A stretch of 64,000 bases of DNA from GCA-2794515 sp034436155. GTDB lineage: Bacteria; Chloroflexota; Anaerolineae; Aggregatilineales; Phototrophicaceae. This document shows, in pieces, positions 1 through 7,830 of the stretch. The stretch is from NCBI GenBank assembly GCA_034436155.1, contig DAOTVP010000083.1, forward strand, positions 1-64,000. The letters run 5' to 3'. The notes beneath the pieces are model-generated. The model did no database searches. It was not told the origin of the DNA and saw nothing but the letters and a program-made list of their open reading frames with translations. The translations under genes were made by a program, and so were the position numbers. Numbering within the stretch: the first letter of the stretch is position 1; the number at the start of each line of letters is the position of its first letter.

Positions 1-97
1 TGGTCTCATCCGACACTGTGGACAGTTCGACTATATTCCTGAAGCCAGACGGTATTTCAATGCCAATTATGAGCAGGCGCTTCAATTACTCCTTTGA
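1..97 (+). CDS. C-terminal end of an unidentified protein (partial)
   Basis: A reading frame open from the window edge (frame starting at base 2) runs 31 codons to a TGA at 95-97. The tail reads GLIRHCGQFDYIPEARRY and then FNANYEQALQLLL, which has ordinary protein composition. I do not recognise a family from so short a piece. A promoter for the next gene follows 38 bases downstream, which fits this being the end of a transcription unit. It could also be chance, since the piece is short. Confidence 0.4.
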   Translation, partial: GLIRHCGQFDYIPEARRYFNANYEQALQLLL

Positions 98-134
98 CGA
101 CTTTGCAAAAGCCCTTCATTTTGATGTAAAGTGG

Positions 135-162
135 TTGTCATGCCGATAATCTGGCATATAAT
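135..162 (+). promoter_or_regulatory. Sigma70-type promoter for the receiver-kinase gene
   Basis: TTGTCA at 135-140 and a perfect TATAAT at 157-162 are separated by 16 bases. They lie about 60 bases upstream of the start codon of the hybrid kinase gene. Predicted by eye only. Confidence 0.6.
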
Positions 163-222
163 AATAATGACCGCATAACAGAATAACAGATTGTTACATG
201 TAGCCCATTAAGCGAGATTGTG

Positions 223-1356
223 ATGATGCCGAAAGCAAAATTATTGGTTGTTGAAGATGAACATAATCTCTTATTAGGGATTCGGGATATTTTGGAATTG
301 GATGAATATCGTGTGATGATGGCATCGAATGGTCAACAAGCCCTCGAAGTCCTCAGAGATCATACCAACGACCTGCCCGATCTGATTTTATCGGATATTA
401 TGATGCCATACATGGATGGCATCGAATTTCTGAAAGAAGTCCGCAAAAATGAGGCGTGGGTCAAGATCCCCTTCATCTTTCTGACTGCCAAAGGCGCGAA
501 GAATGATGTTCAGATGGGCAAAATGCTGGGCGTGGATGATTACCTCATCAAGCCGTTTGATGCCGATGATTTGCTCGTTGCGGTCGAATCGCGCTTGAAT
601 CGGCATAAAGCCTTGAATCAAGCCGCCGAAGACCAAATTCACGATATGAAGCGCAACATCCTCACCATTCTCAATCACGAATTTCGGACACCGTTAACGT
701 TGGTGGTGGCGTATGCCGATATGCTCAAAGATAACAACGTTGAGCGCATGAGCGATTCTGAATTATTGATGTTCCTGCGTGAAATCAATATGGGTGCAGA
801 CCGCCTGCGTCACCTCATCGAAAATTTTATTTTGTTGGTCGAACTCGAAACGCAAGATGCCGCCAAAAATTATGAGTGGCGTAGCCACCCAATCACCAAC
901 TTTCAGACGATCTTAGAAAGTGCTTGTAATAAATATCGGAATAACCCGCGTTATCCCAATCAACTCGAAGTGATCATCCCCGAAAAACTTCCGACTGTAT
1001 TTGGCGATAGAGAATATATCATGACGATGCTCACAGAATTGCTCGATAACGCCTATAAATTTTCGCCCAATGGTGAACCCATTACAGTCGAAGCCAAAGA
1101 GGTCGATGGTGCGTTGCGTGTGAGCATCACCGATAGAGGGCGTGGTATTCCTCAGCAAGAGGTCGAACACATTTGGAAGTCGTTTTATCAGGTGAATCGG
1201 GAACAGTTTGAAGATCAAGGTGCGGGCAGTGGGTTGGCGATTGTCTATGGATTGGCGCAACTTCATAAAGCCCAACTGGATTTAACCAGCGAATTGGGCA
1301 AAGGATCGTGTTTTAGCATCACATTTCCGCGCTACTCTGCGCCACCAAAAGCGTAA
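223..1356 (+). CDS. Response regulator-histidine kinase hybrid (REC-HisKA-HATPase)
   Basis: A soluble signalling protein with an N-terminal receiver domain (about residues 5-125) carrying the acidic pocket in LLVVEDE, the phospho-acceptor Asp in LILSDIMMPYMDG and the KP of LIKPF. A kinase core follows: H-box NHEFRTPLT, N-box ELLDNAYKFSP, G1 box DRGRGIP and G2 box GAGSGLAIVYG. No membrane segment or other sensor domain is visible, so input probably arrives by phosphotransfer to the receiver or through a partner. This REC-first order resembles cyanobacterial hybrid kinases. The start could be the GTG at 220 or either ATG at 223 or 226; I took 223. It has its own promoter and no adjacent output regulator, so its target is unknown. 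Confidence 0.9.
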   Translation: MMPKAKLLVVEDEHNLLLGIRDILELDEYRVMMASNGQQALEVLRDHTNDLPDLILSDIMMPYMDGIEFLKEVRKNEAWVKIPFIFLTAKGAKNDVQMGKMLGVDDYLIKPFDADDLLVAVESRLNRHKALNQAAEDQIHDMKRNILTILNHEFRTPLTLVVAYADMLKDNNVERMSDSELLMFLREINMGADRLRHLIENFILLVELETQDAAKNYEWRSHPITNFQTILESACNKYRNNPRYPNQLEVIIPEKLPTVFGDREYIMTMLTELLDNAYKFSPNGEPITVEAKEVDGALRVSITDRGRGIPQQEVEHIWKSFYQVNREQFEDQGAGSGLAIVYGLAQLHKAQLDLTSELGKGSCFSITFPRYSAPPKA

Positions 1357-1359
1357 TGG

Positions 1360-1368
1360 TGTTATAAT
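1360..1368 (+). promoter_or_regulatory. Extended -10 element upstream of pspA
   Basis: TGTTATAAT at 1360-1368 is a perfect extended -10 (TGN plus TATAAT) 42 bases upstream of the pspA start, just after the previous stop codon. No convincing -35 box is visible, as is usual for extended -10 promoters. No sigma54-type site is evident. Confidence 0.5.
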
Positions 1369-1410
1369 GGGTAAGGTATATGTGTTTAACCGAAAGGATG
1401 AAACCCGATT

Positions 1411-2103
1411 ATGGCATCATTTTTAGAAAAAGTGAGAACGCTCATCAGCGCCAACTTACATTCGATTGTAGATAGCGCCCTCGAAGCCAACTCCGTCAAG
1501 GTGATGGACGAATATGTGCGCCAAGCCGAAAAGAACCTCGAAGCATTAGAAGATTCGGCGGCGACCATTGGTGGCAATGTGAAAACGATGAAACGTAAAT
1601 ACGAAGAACTCGCATCTGCCGCCGAAAAATTAGACCGCGATATTGATGCGTTGATTCTTAAGGGCAAAGACGATCTCGCCGCCGCCGCCCAATCTGAACT
1701 CAATACCAAGCAACAATTGGCGCAAGAATATTATGAACAATGGCAAGAACAAGAGAAACAATATCAAATGTTGTTGACCATGCGCCGTCAGCTTGAAAGC
1801 AAAATGAACGCCATTAAGCAAGAACGTGAGCAATTACGTGCGCTCATCGAATTGGCAGAAGCCAAAAAGGTTGCCACCAAGACGATTAAAGGTTTGGATG
1901 GCTTGGCAAATCTGGGTGATGAACAAATCAATGGCTTGGCGCAAAAAATCCGTGCTAATCTCGACCGTGAAGATGCCCGCCTCGAAATGGCAACCCAAAA
2001 CTTGTCTGATCAAATCGAAGAAGCGGTTGGCAGTAGCCAAATTGATGCACAGCTCGAAGAACGGCGCAGACGCTTACTCGGTAAATCTGAGGGTGGTGAA
2101 TAA
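1411..2103 (+). CDS. pspA: PspA/IM30 family membrane-remodelling protein
   Basis: A 230-residue, almost wholly alpha-helical protein of the PspA/IM30 (Vipp1) family, which belongs to the ESCRT-III superfamily. These proteins bind anionic membrane through an N-terminal amphipathic helix and assemble into rods or rings that protect or repair the cytoplasmic membrane. The N-terminus (MASFLEKVRTLISANLHSIV) is the expected amphipathic helix 0. It is followed by the typical VMDEYVRQAEKNLEAL segment and long coiled-coil helices rich in Gln, Glu and Ala. Length matches the family. No pspF, pspB or pspC genes are nearby, so regulation differs from enterobacteria. A terminator hairpin follows directly. 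Confidence 0.9.
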   Translation: MASFLEKVRTLISANLHSIVDSALEANSVKVMDEYVRQAEKNLEALEDSAATIGGNVKTMKRKYEELASAAEKLDRDIDALILKGKDDLAAAAQSELNTKQQLAQEYYEQWQEQEKQYQMLLTMRRQLESKMNAIKQEREQLRALIELAEAKKVATKTIKGLDGLANLGDEQINGLAQKIRANLDREDARLEMATQNLSDQIEEAVGSSQIDAQLEERRRRLLGKSEGGE

Positions 2104-2116
2104 ATTCGGTTATTTC

Positions 2117-2147
2117 ATAGAGGGCAGACATGCCCTCTGTTTATTTA
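2117..2147 (+). terminator. Rho-independent terminator after pspA
   Basis: The 8-bp stem AGAGGGCA / TGCCCTCT (2119-2126 and 2131-2138) closes a GACA loop and is followed by GTTTATTT. It sits between convergent genes and overlaps the stop region of the minus-strand gene, so it may act in both directions. Confidence 0.7.
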
Positions 2148-2720
2148 TAACACTTCCCATGTGTTTTCATCCAAATACATGATATATACGGGGGTATTGG
2201 ATTCTAATAAACTCGCACTCGGTTTATGAACGGTTGTATATTGGTGCTCACCCTCTATTTCGATAGAGCTATCGGGCGCACGAAAAACCACACGTATTTT
2301 TACATCGTATGTTCGTACTGGTGAATTTCGATAGGTGTTGGTTATGCTGATAGCCTCTAGCACGATACCGTTAACCATTTTGCCATGACGCTGTAATTTG
2401 CGAAATTTTTTGACATCTTTGAATAAGATACGCATAAAAAACAACGATAACAACATGCCCCCCAAAAATAAGATAACAAGGGCAAAATCACCCCAAAATC
2501 CATTGCTATGGCTGGGGATGGGCATATTGGAGTCTATGTGCGTATAAAATACCTCGAAGGTAGATTTTAGGGCGAAACCAAGCCCAACCGCAAGCAATAA
2601 CCATACCCCTACACCCAATGTTTTGGCACGAGTGAACGATTGCCATGGATAACGACACCGTTTATCTAAAAATAGACGATTGCGATATTCGATAATCAGA
2701 TATTGTTTCGTTTCACTCAT
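2145..2720 (-). CDS. DUF3592-like two-helix membrane protein
   Basis: A 191-residue protein with two hydrophobic segments (about residues 33-53, GVWLLLAVGLGFALKSTF, and 79-99, ALVILFLGGMLLSLFFMRIL). A C-terminal soluble beta-rich part ends in YTTVHKPSASLL...VYIMYLDENTWEVL. The V-I-Y-x-x-x-x-P pattern near the end and the layout resemble DUF3592 proteins of unknown function; this is a resemblance by eye. A good ribosome site (GAGGAG) lies 9 bases before the start. The gene is 13 bases downstream of the broken CocE gene and may share its transcript. Confidence 0.7.
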   Translation of the reverse strand: MSETKQYLIIEYRNRLFLDKRCRYPWQSFTRAKTLGVGVWLLLAVGLGFALKSTFEVFYTHIDSNMPIPSHSNGFWGDFALVILFLGGMLLSLFFMRILFKDVKKFRKLQRHGKMVNGIVLEAISITNTYRNSPVRTYDVKIRVVFRAPDSSIEIEGEHQYTTVHKPSASLLESNTPVYIMYLDENTWEVL

Positions 2721-2733
2721 CCAGACTATCTCC

Positions 2734-4211
2734 TCATGATATAATGGGCAAAAGGATATGCGATTTTCTTATTATATCACGATAAATTGTCCACGCTGGT
2801 ATTTCTCCTGTTGGGATGTGTGCAAATGTATCGGCATCTGCGCCTGCAATCGCCACCCGTATGTGATGCCCCTTTTTGATGAGGACGGATGTCGGTTGTA
2901 AGCCAATCATGATTTTGACCACCTCGTTTATCGGCAGGGGGCAGAATTGGCGCGTTTATAGCTATGATTTGGCATCCCCGTCACGTATGGCGCGGGGGTA
3001 TCGCTGATTTTACGATGTATCCCGCGTAATTGCCCTTCGGTGATATAGCGCACATAACCTGTTGGGTCTACATCTTCTAAATACACAAAAAACGCCCCAT
3101 CCGTATGAGAAGATGTCATATACAATGTCACAATCGGGTAGCCTGTGATTTGCGTATCGCGGTCTAACGGTGCGGATGTATAGATAAGCCGTTTTTTATC
3201 TTCATCAGCTTGATTTGCATACACCACAGGTCGGGCAAATTGCGTCATCCAACGGTTGGTTTTGCCTGATGTGGTATCGTGACGCACAGTATAATGGTCT
3301 GTGGCGTGGTCGGATGTTGGTTTTTGCGCCGATAATGTGTGATTATCGCCAAAATACCACGCTTGATGTTGGCTATTGGCGGGCGGAAAACTATCGGATT
3401 GCGTCCATGTTTCTGCGCCAAGTGTGTAATAAAAGATAGTTTTACCCTGAATGGGTTTATCTTCGACCAAATGCGACTTAAAGAATTGCCCTAACGCATC
3501 CCATTGTTGCTTGAGTAACGGATTCGGTTTGCCTTTTGGTGGATTATACGGGCTACCATCGGCGCTCATTTCGTGCTTCCACGCGCCAATCACGGCGATT
3601 TGCGGATTGTTGTAGGTGTTAAATATGCGGAGTGTCGCCTCTGCCGATGCGCCATCCATCCAACTGCCCCACGAAAATAGGGCGCTATTCCCCGCTTGGA
3701 TAGCCTCATTACGCCGATACACACTAAAATCTTCAAGCGTTGCGCCTGTATTTCCAAATAGGTCATCTTTATAGGTGATATTGAGCATGGCTTTGTAAAC
3801 ATCGGTATTGGCTTGATGCTCACGGATGGCTTGTTTTAACATAGCACGCGATTGTTTATCCTCATCCACAGCACGCACACCCTTCACCATCAAACGGGCG
3901 AGGCGTGGGAATAAATCCGATGTCTTGTTGTTATCGAGCCGATTATTGCTCTCGCTCCACACACGGATGAAGGCTTGGTTGAGGATGCCCCTTGGCAAGG
4001 CGACATCGGTATACACATCAAATTCGATTTCTTGTGGCGCGACCGCTTTCACGGCATTCACGCCTGTCGAAGCCAGATACAACGTGGTAGATCCCTCATA
4101 CGAAATGCCAAATCCGCCGATGCACCCATTCGAAGGGACGCGCAGAAGCGCATCCGTACAGACACAAAATCTCGTACAAGCATAAAAATTAACGATTTGT
4201 AGGGGCGGCAT
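2734..4211 (-). pseudogene. Broken CocE/NonD-type serine hydrolase (X-Pro dipeptidyl-peptidase fold)
   Basis: The main frame (4211-2928) encodes a CocE/NonD hydrolase body with nucleophile Ser in GFGISYEG (S37 of the frame), a probable catalytic Asp in GSWMDG and His in GAWKH. The C-terminal jelly-roll part continues in another frame at 2926-2734 (KIMIGLQPTSVLIKKGHHIR, then VAIAGADADTF). The frames join if one C is added to a run of five (GGGGG on the plus strand, near 2937-2941). The family normally has about 100-150 residues before the nucleophile. Here the first 25 codons are instead intergenic repeat sequence (4138-4211), so the true 5' end is missing. The frameshift alone could be a sequencing error, but the 5' replacement argues for a real pseudogene. 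Confidence 0.85.
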
Positions 4212-4222
4212 ACATGCCGCCC
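4138..4222. repeat. Paired-hairpin intergenic element, copy A
   Basis: Stem 1 is GACGCGC-AGAA-GCGCATC followed by CGTACAG (4138-4162). About 40 bases later stem 2 is a perfect 8-bp palindrome arm pair GGGCGGCA / TGCCGCCC around TACA (4203-4222). The same two-hairpin plan recurs at 9534 and 13328. This copy lies between the padR-like gene and the CocE fragment and supplies the false start codon of the latter. Confidence 0.7.
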
Positions 4223-4232
4223 GAAATAATTT

Positions 4233-4784
4233 CTAAAATTCGGTTTCGATGCGTCCGATGGTTTCATCCAACCAACGGATATACGCTTCTTCAATCAGTT
4301 GACCGTTACGGCGTGTGATGTCCCACATCAGCGCATCGCGCTGGAGCGATGGATTGTCGCGTGCTTGCCCTGCTATCACCTCTTTGATAGTGTTTGCCAA
4401 CAAATCCAATTGTTTTTTATGCAATGCCCGTTGTAGACGCAATTGCGTGAGGATGGTCTCTTTATCCAATTGGGCAGAGAAAAATAATTTGAGCAACAGG
4501 GTATCTTTGACGGGTTCAACTGCCGTCATCGGTGTTTCGAGCCATGCGCGTAAATCATCGCGCCCTTGTTGGGTGATATGGTAAATACGGCGGTCTGGTT
4601 TATCGTGTTGTTCTTGAATTTCGGATGTCACCAGCCCCTCTTTTTCGAGTTGGTCTAATGTCCGATAGATTTGGCTGGTTTGGGCATACCAGAAATGTGT
4701 GGTCGCATTTTCCATATATTGTTTGAGCTGATAGCCTGTGAGGGGCAGATAATTTAATCCACCGAGCAAAATATATTTGAGCAT
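4233..4784 (-). CDS. PadR family transcriptional regulator
   Basis: A 183-residue protein with a PadR-type winged helix at the N-terminus: LLGGLNYLPLTGYQLKQYM, then the recognition-helix region TSQIYRTLDQLEKEGLV and the wing with DRRIYHITQQG. The C-terminal half is helical (Vir_act_alpha_C-like) and would form the dimer. PadR proteins usually repress a nearby transporter or enzyme in response to small molecules. The obvious target, the CocE gene downstream, is broken, and the coiled-coil/TIR group diverges on the other side. It has its own promoter (4821-4848) and an AGGA site 8 bases before the ATG. Confidence 0.9.
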   Translation of the reverse strand: MLKYILLGGLNYLPLTGYQLKQYMENATTHFWYAQTSQIYRTLDQLEKEGLVTSEIQEQHDKPDRRIYHITQQGRDDLRAWLETPMTAVEPVKDTLLLKLFFSAQLDKETILTQLRLQRALHKKQLDLLANTIKEVIAGQARDNPSLQRDALMWDITRRNGQLIEEAYIRWLDETIGRIETEF

Positions 4785-4820
4785 GGAATTGATCCTGACT
4801 AAACAATTTTTATTCTACTT

Positions 4821-4848
4821 ATTATATGTTATTTGTTGATTGCCTCAA
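4821..4848 (-). promoter_or_regulatory. Promoter for the padR-like gene
   Basis: Read on the minus strand, TTGAGG (4848-4843) and TATAAT (4826-4821) are 16 bases apart and about 35 bases upstream of the start codon. The 200-base gap to the divergent gene at 5029 also holds a short hairpin, GTAGGA-CAA-TCCTAC, at about 4917-4931. That hairpin could be an operator, but nothing proves it. Confidence 0.6.
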
Positions 4849-5028
4849 GGTGCGATTATGTTTATGCAACTTGCTCTATTTCTTTTTCGTAATAGAAATG
4901 GGCATAGAAAACACGGTGTAGGACAATCCTACTATTCGACATAACATGATTGTTATGGAGATATTATTTTTCTAACCTCAAAATGCGGTACAATACAATT
5001 AGCAATCATAAGAAGAGGTTTATCGCTT

Positions 5029-5841
5029 ATGTCAGAAAAAGATGCAATCAAACAACGGGCATTTGGAGCGGTGTTACAACGGGCGGTGTTCAGTTGGCAA
5101 GTCGGATTGACGGTTATCGTCACGTTGTTGCTCACGGTGTTGCAACCCGCGCCGCTCGAATTTTGGCAATGGTGGTTCTGGCTAGTCGGTGGTGCGGTCA
5201 CGGCGGGGGTGTTTATCGCCTCAAATTTAGCAGACCCACAAGCCGCTCAAGAGGCGATCGCCAAAGAATTTGAGCGTCAATTCAATTTGTCGCAAATCAA
5301 AAGCACCATTTCGCGTCAACATTTACAAAGTGCGTTGGAGTATCGTCATAACATGCGCGAATTGGCGAAACATGCCAAAGGTGCGCTCCGTGTGGATTTG
5401 CTCCAGACGATAGATGCGATTGATAACCAAATTAGTGGCATGTACGATCTCGCGCAGAAAATTGATGCCTTCCAGAGCAACGAATTGGCAGAACGTGACC
5501 GCAAACGGGTTGGTGATCAGCTCGATAACACACGCATCCGTATGGAACGCGAACAAGACCCAGAAGTCCGCCGTGATTTGGAACGCTTGGCATTTCAACT
5601 CGAACAACAATTGGCGAATCTCGAAGCGGTTGCCAATGGCATGAAACGCGCCGAAATCCAACTCGAAACCACGCTCGCCACACTCGCTACGGTGTATGCA
5701 CAAATGGCGAATTTAGGCACAAAAGAGGTGGATAGCGGAAAATCACAACGCTTACGCGACGAAATCCAAAGCGAAGTCCTGAATTTGCAGGATACGATCG
5801 ATGCCATGACCGAAGTCCAACAGCAAACATTACGACGATGA
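5029..5841 (+). CDS. Coiled-coil membrane protein of unknown function
   Basis: A 270-residue protein. After about 20 residues there are two closely spaced hydrophobic stretches (WQVGLTVIVTLLLTVL and FWQWWFWLVGGAVTAGVFIA), most simply a helical hairpin in the membrane. The remaining 190 residues are charged and heptad-like with many Glu, Gln, Arg and Leu, which suggests a long cytoplasmic coiled coil. I recognise no named family. It ends 13 bases before a TIR gene that has a strong ribosome site, and all genes to 9534 run the same way, so it probably belongs to the TIR operon. A scaffold role at the membrane is a guess. Confidence 0.8.
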   Translation: MSEKDAIKQRAFGAVLQRAVFSWQVGLTVIVTLLLTVLQPAPLEFWQWWFWLVGGAVTAGVFIASNLADPQAAQEAIAKEFERQFNLSQIKSTISRQHLQSALEYRHNMRELAKHAKGALRVDLLQTIDAIDNQISGMYDLAQKIDAFQSNELAERDRKRVGDQLDNTRIRMEREQDPEVRRDLERLAFQLEQQLANLEAVANGMKRAEIQLETTLATLATVYAQMANLGTKEVDSGKSQRLRDEIQSEVLNLQDTIDAMTEVQQQTLRR

Positions 5842-5854
5842 TAAGGGAGATATC

Positions 5855-7111
5855 ATGCCACGCATTTTCATCTCGTATCGGCGTATAGATAGCCATATCA
5901 TCACGGGGCGGTTACATGATTGGTTGGTCTTTGCCTTTGGCGAGAAGCACGTTTTTAAGGATGTCGATGATATACCGCCAGGGATGGATTTTCGGGTGGT
6001 GTTATGGAACGCGCTCGATAAATCCGATGCGGTGCTGGTGGTTATCGGCAAGGAATGGCTCGATGTGCGCGATTCGCAAGGCAGACGGCGCATCGATTTG
6101 CCCGATGATTTTGTGCGGATGGAAGTCGAAGCCGCCCTCAGTCGTGATGATGTGTTGGTGATTCCCGTGTTGGTGGATGGGGCAGTCATGCCGACTGTGG
6201 ATGAATTACCCCTCAAATTGCGCCCATTGGCGTATCGCAACGCGGTGATTATCCGCCATGATCCCGATTTTCAACGCGATGTTGCCCGTCTGATAGACCA
6301 ACTCAGTCGTATTCGGGGCAAAAAATCACCAACGGTTGCGGGTCATAAACCTGCCACGCCGATTATGCGCCCCCAATTCACTACGCCCGAAATGCGCCAA
6401 AGTGTCGAAAAACTCATCGCACATCTCAACCGACCGACTTATGCGCCAGCCCCAAATGAGATGATTTATGCCCCTGTGCCTGCCATGATGACGGATGAAT
6501 CGGCGCATTATATTCGGCGTGTCGATACACAACAATTGGCATTTTTGGGCATGGCATTTTTGCTCACATTGGCGGTCATCCTCACATTGGTCATGTTATT
6601 GGGGCAAGCTCCAGAACCGACCCCAGTCATTGCTGATACCGTCACCGAAACCCCAACGGATGGGTTAAATCGTGAAGTCGTGCATAGCGATGCCCAAATC
6701 CGCATGATTCCACCCGTTGTTTACGAGGCAGACCCCACCAAAACACTCGCACCCACCGCCACCGATGCGCCTGTGGATGACAACCCGACCAACGAGTGGA
6801 TAAATGAGGCGACTTATACTGCCCGTGCGCCTTTCATCGAGAATGCCATACGGCGGGGGACAACACCGTTTGGCTGGCAAGCAGGGGATGAGGTGGTGGT
6901 GGTGCAAGATACGGCGCTCTATTCATCGGCAGGCGATTGGTCGAGCGTGGTTGGTTTGTTGGATGCAGGTACAATCCTCACCTTGCGCTTGGGCAGGCAT
7001 AACGGGCGCTCGCTCCTTTGGTATTATGATACCGATGAGGTCTGGTTTGCCGTTGCCGATGAAAATCAATTTGGATGGTTGCCATTGCGTTTTATCACAT
7101 CCCCAAATTGA
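5855..7111 (+). CDS. Membrane-anchored TIR protein with SH3b-like C-terminal domain
   Basis: A 418-residue protein. Residues 1-150 form a TIR_2-type domain: RIFISYRRIDS, VFKDVDDIPPGMDFR, SDAVLVVIGKEWL, DDFVRMEVEAAL and VLVIPVLVDGA. A proline-rich linker follows, then one transmembrane helix (about 228-250), a Thr/Pro-rich outer linker and a small beta-rich domain (about 345-415) with an SH3b-like look ending in FGWLPLRFI. Bacterial TIR domains are NADases or make cyclic ADP-ribose isomers, or act as adaptors. I cannot assign the catalytic Glu by eye, because Arg follows the Phe of the MDFR segment. The topology would put the TIR domain inside and the SH3b-like domain outside, as in a receptor. 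GGGAG lies 6 bases before the ATG. Confidence 0.9.
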   Translation: MPRIFISYRRIDSHIITGRLHDWLVFAFGEKHVFKDVDDIPPGMDFRVVLWNALDKSDAVLVVIGKEWLDVRDSQGRRRIDLPDDFVRMEVEAALSRDDVLVIPVLVDGAVMPTVDELPLKLRPLAYRNAVIIRHDPDFQRDVARLIDQLSRIRGKKSPTVAGHKPATPIMRPQFTTPEMRQSVEKLIAHLNRPTYAPAPNEMIYAPVPAMMTDESAHYIRRVDTQQLAFLGMAFLLTLAVILTLVMLLGQAPEPTPVIADTVTETPTDGLNREVVHSDAQIRMIPPVVYEADPTKTLAPTATDAPVDDNPTNEWINEATYTARAPFIENAIRRGTTPFGWQAGDEVVVVQDTALYSSAGDWSSVVGLLDAGTILTLRLGRHNGRSLLWYYDTDEVWFAVADENQFGWLPLRFITSPN

Positions 7112-7171
7112 GTTTATGCGGTACAATCTAGGGCGATGATAGTCATAGATGCACGATAAACAAAGGCAACG

Positions 7172-7825
7172 ATGATGCTCAATATTTATGTGTCCTATCG
7201 TAAAGAGGATAATCCGTTATTAGTCAGGCGCATTTATGATACATTGGTGCGCGAATTTGGCGCGAACAGCGTTGTCAAAGATGTTTTTTATGCCCGCGAC
7301 ATCCTCAAATCCACGCCCACCAATCCAATCGGCGAGGTGCAATGGGCGATTAATCGCTGTGATGTGATGCTGGTCATCATCGGGCGATATTGGTTTACCG
7401 ATAAAGCGGGTAACCCCCTTTTAGCCGATATCAAAGACCTCATCTTGCAAGAATTGGGATTTGCCTTCATGCGTAAGGGGTTGCCCATCATCCCTGTGTT
7501 GATTGATGATGCCAAAGCGCCGACCGAAGCCCAACTCGGTCCCGCCTTACGCGCATTGGCGTTCAAAAATCCCGCCATTGTGCGCGATGGTGCAGAATTC
7601 GACCGCGATATGATGCGCCTGATCGACCAACTGAATAAATTGGTGTCGGGGCAGATTAGCGGTGTCCGCACATTGACCGAAAATGAGCCAGAAGCCGATT
7701 CACAGTTGTTGGATGCTAATGTCATCCAACGCCGAAAGACCATCACCCTGCTCGGATTGGCGGTTGGTGGTGCAATCGGATTGATGATTCTCGCCTTTTT
7801 AGTGTTGCAAAGCATCCCGAAATAA
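7172..7825 (+). CDS. Tail-anchored TIR domain protein
   Basis: A 217-residue protein. TIR domain at 1-155: NIYVSYRKEDN, a shortened box around VVKDVFYARDILKS, INRCDVMLVIIGRYWF and GLPIIPVLIDDA. One transmembrane helix (about 190-213) ends four residues before the C-terminus, the layout of a tail-anchored protein with its TIR domain in the cytoplasm. It is related to the TIR protein just upstream but lacks the linker and outer domain, so the pair could act as receptor and partner. Start could be 7172 or 7175. The next gene begins 5 bases after its stop, so the two are probably translated together. Confidence 0.9.
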   Translation: MMLNIYVSYRKEDNPLLVRRIYDTLVREFGANSVVKDVFYARDILKSTPTNPIGEVQWAINRCDVMLVIIGRYWFTDKAGNPLLADIKDLILQELGFAFMRKGLPIIPVLIDDAKAPTEAQLGPALRALAFKNPAIVRDGAEFDRDMMRLIDQLNKLVSGQISGVRTLTENEPEADSQLLDANVIQRRKTITLLGLAVGGAIGLMILAFLVLQSIPK

Positions 7826-7830
7826 AAAAT

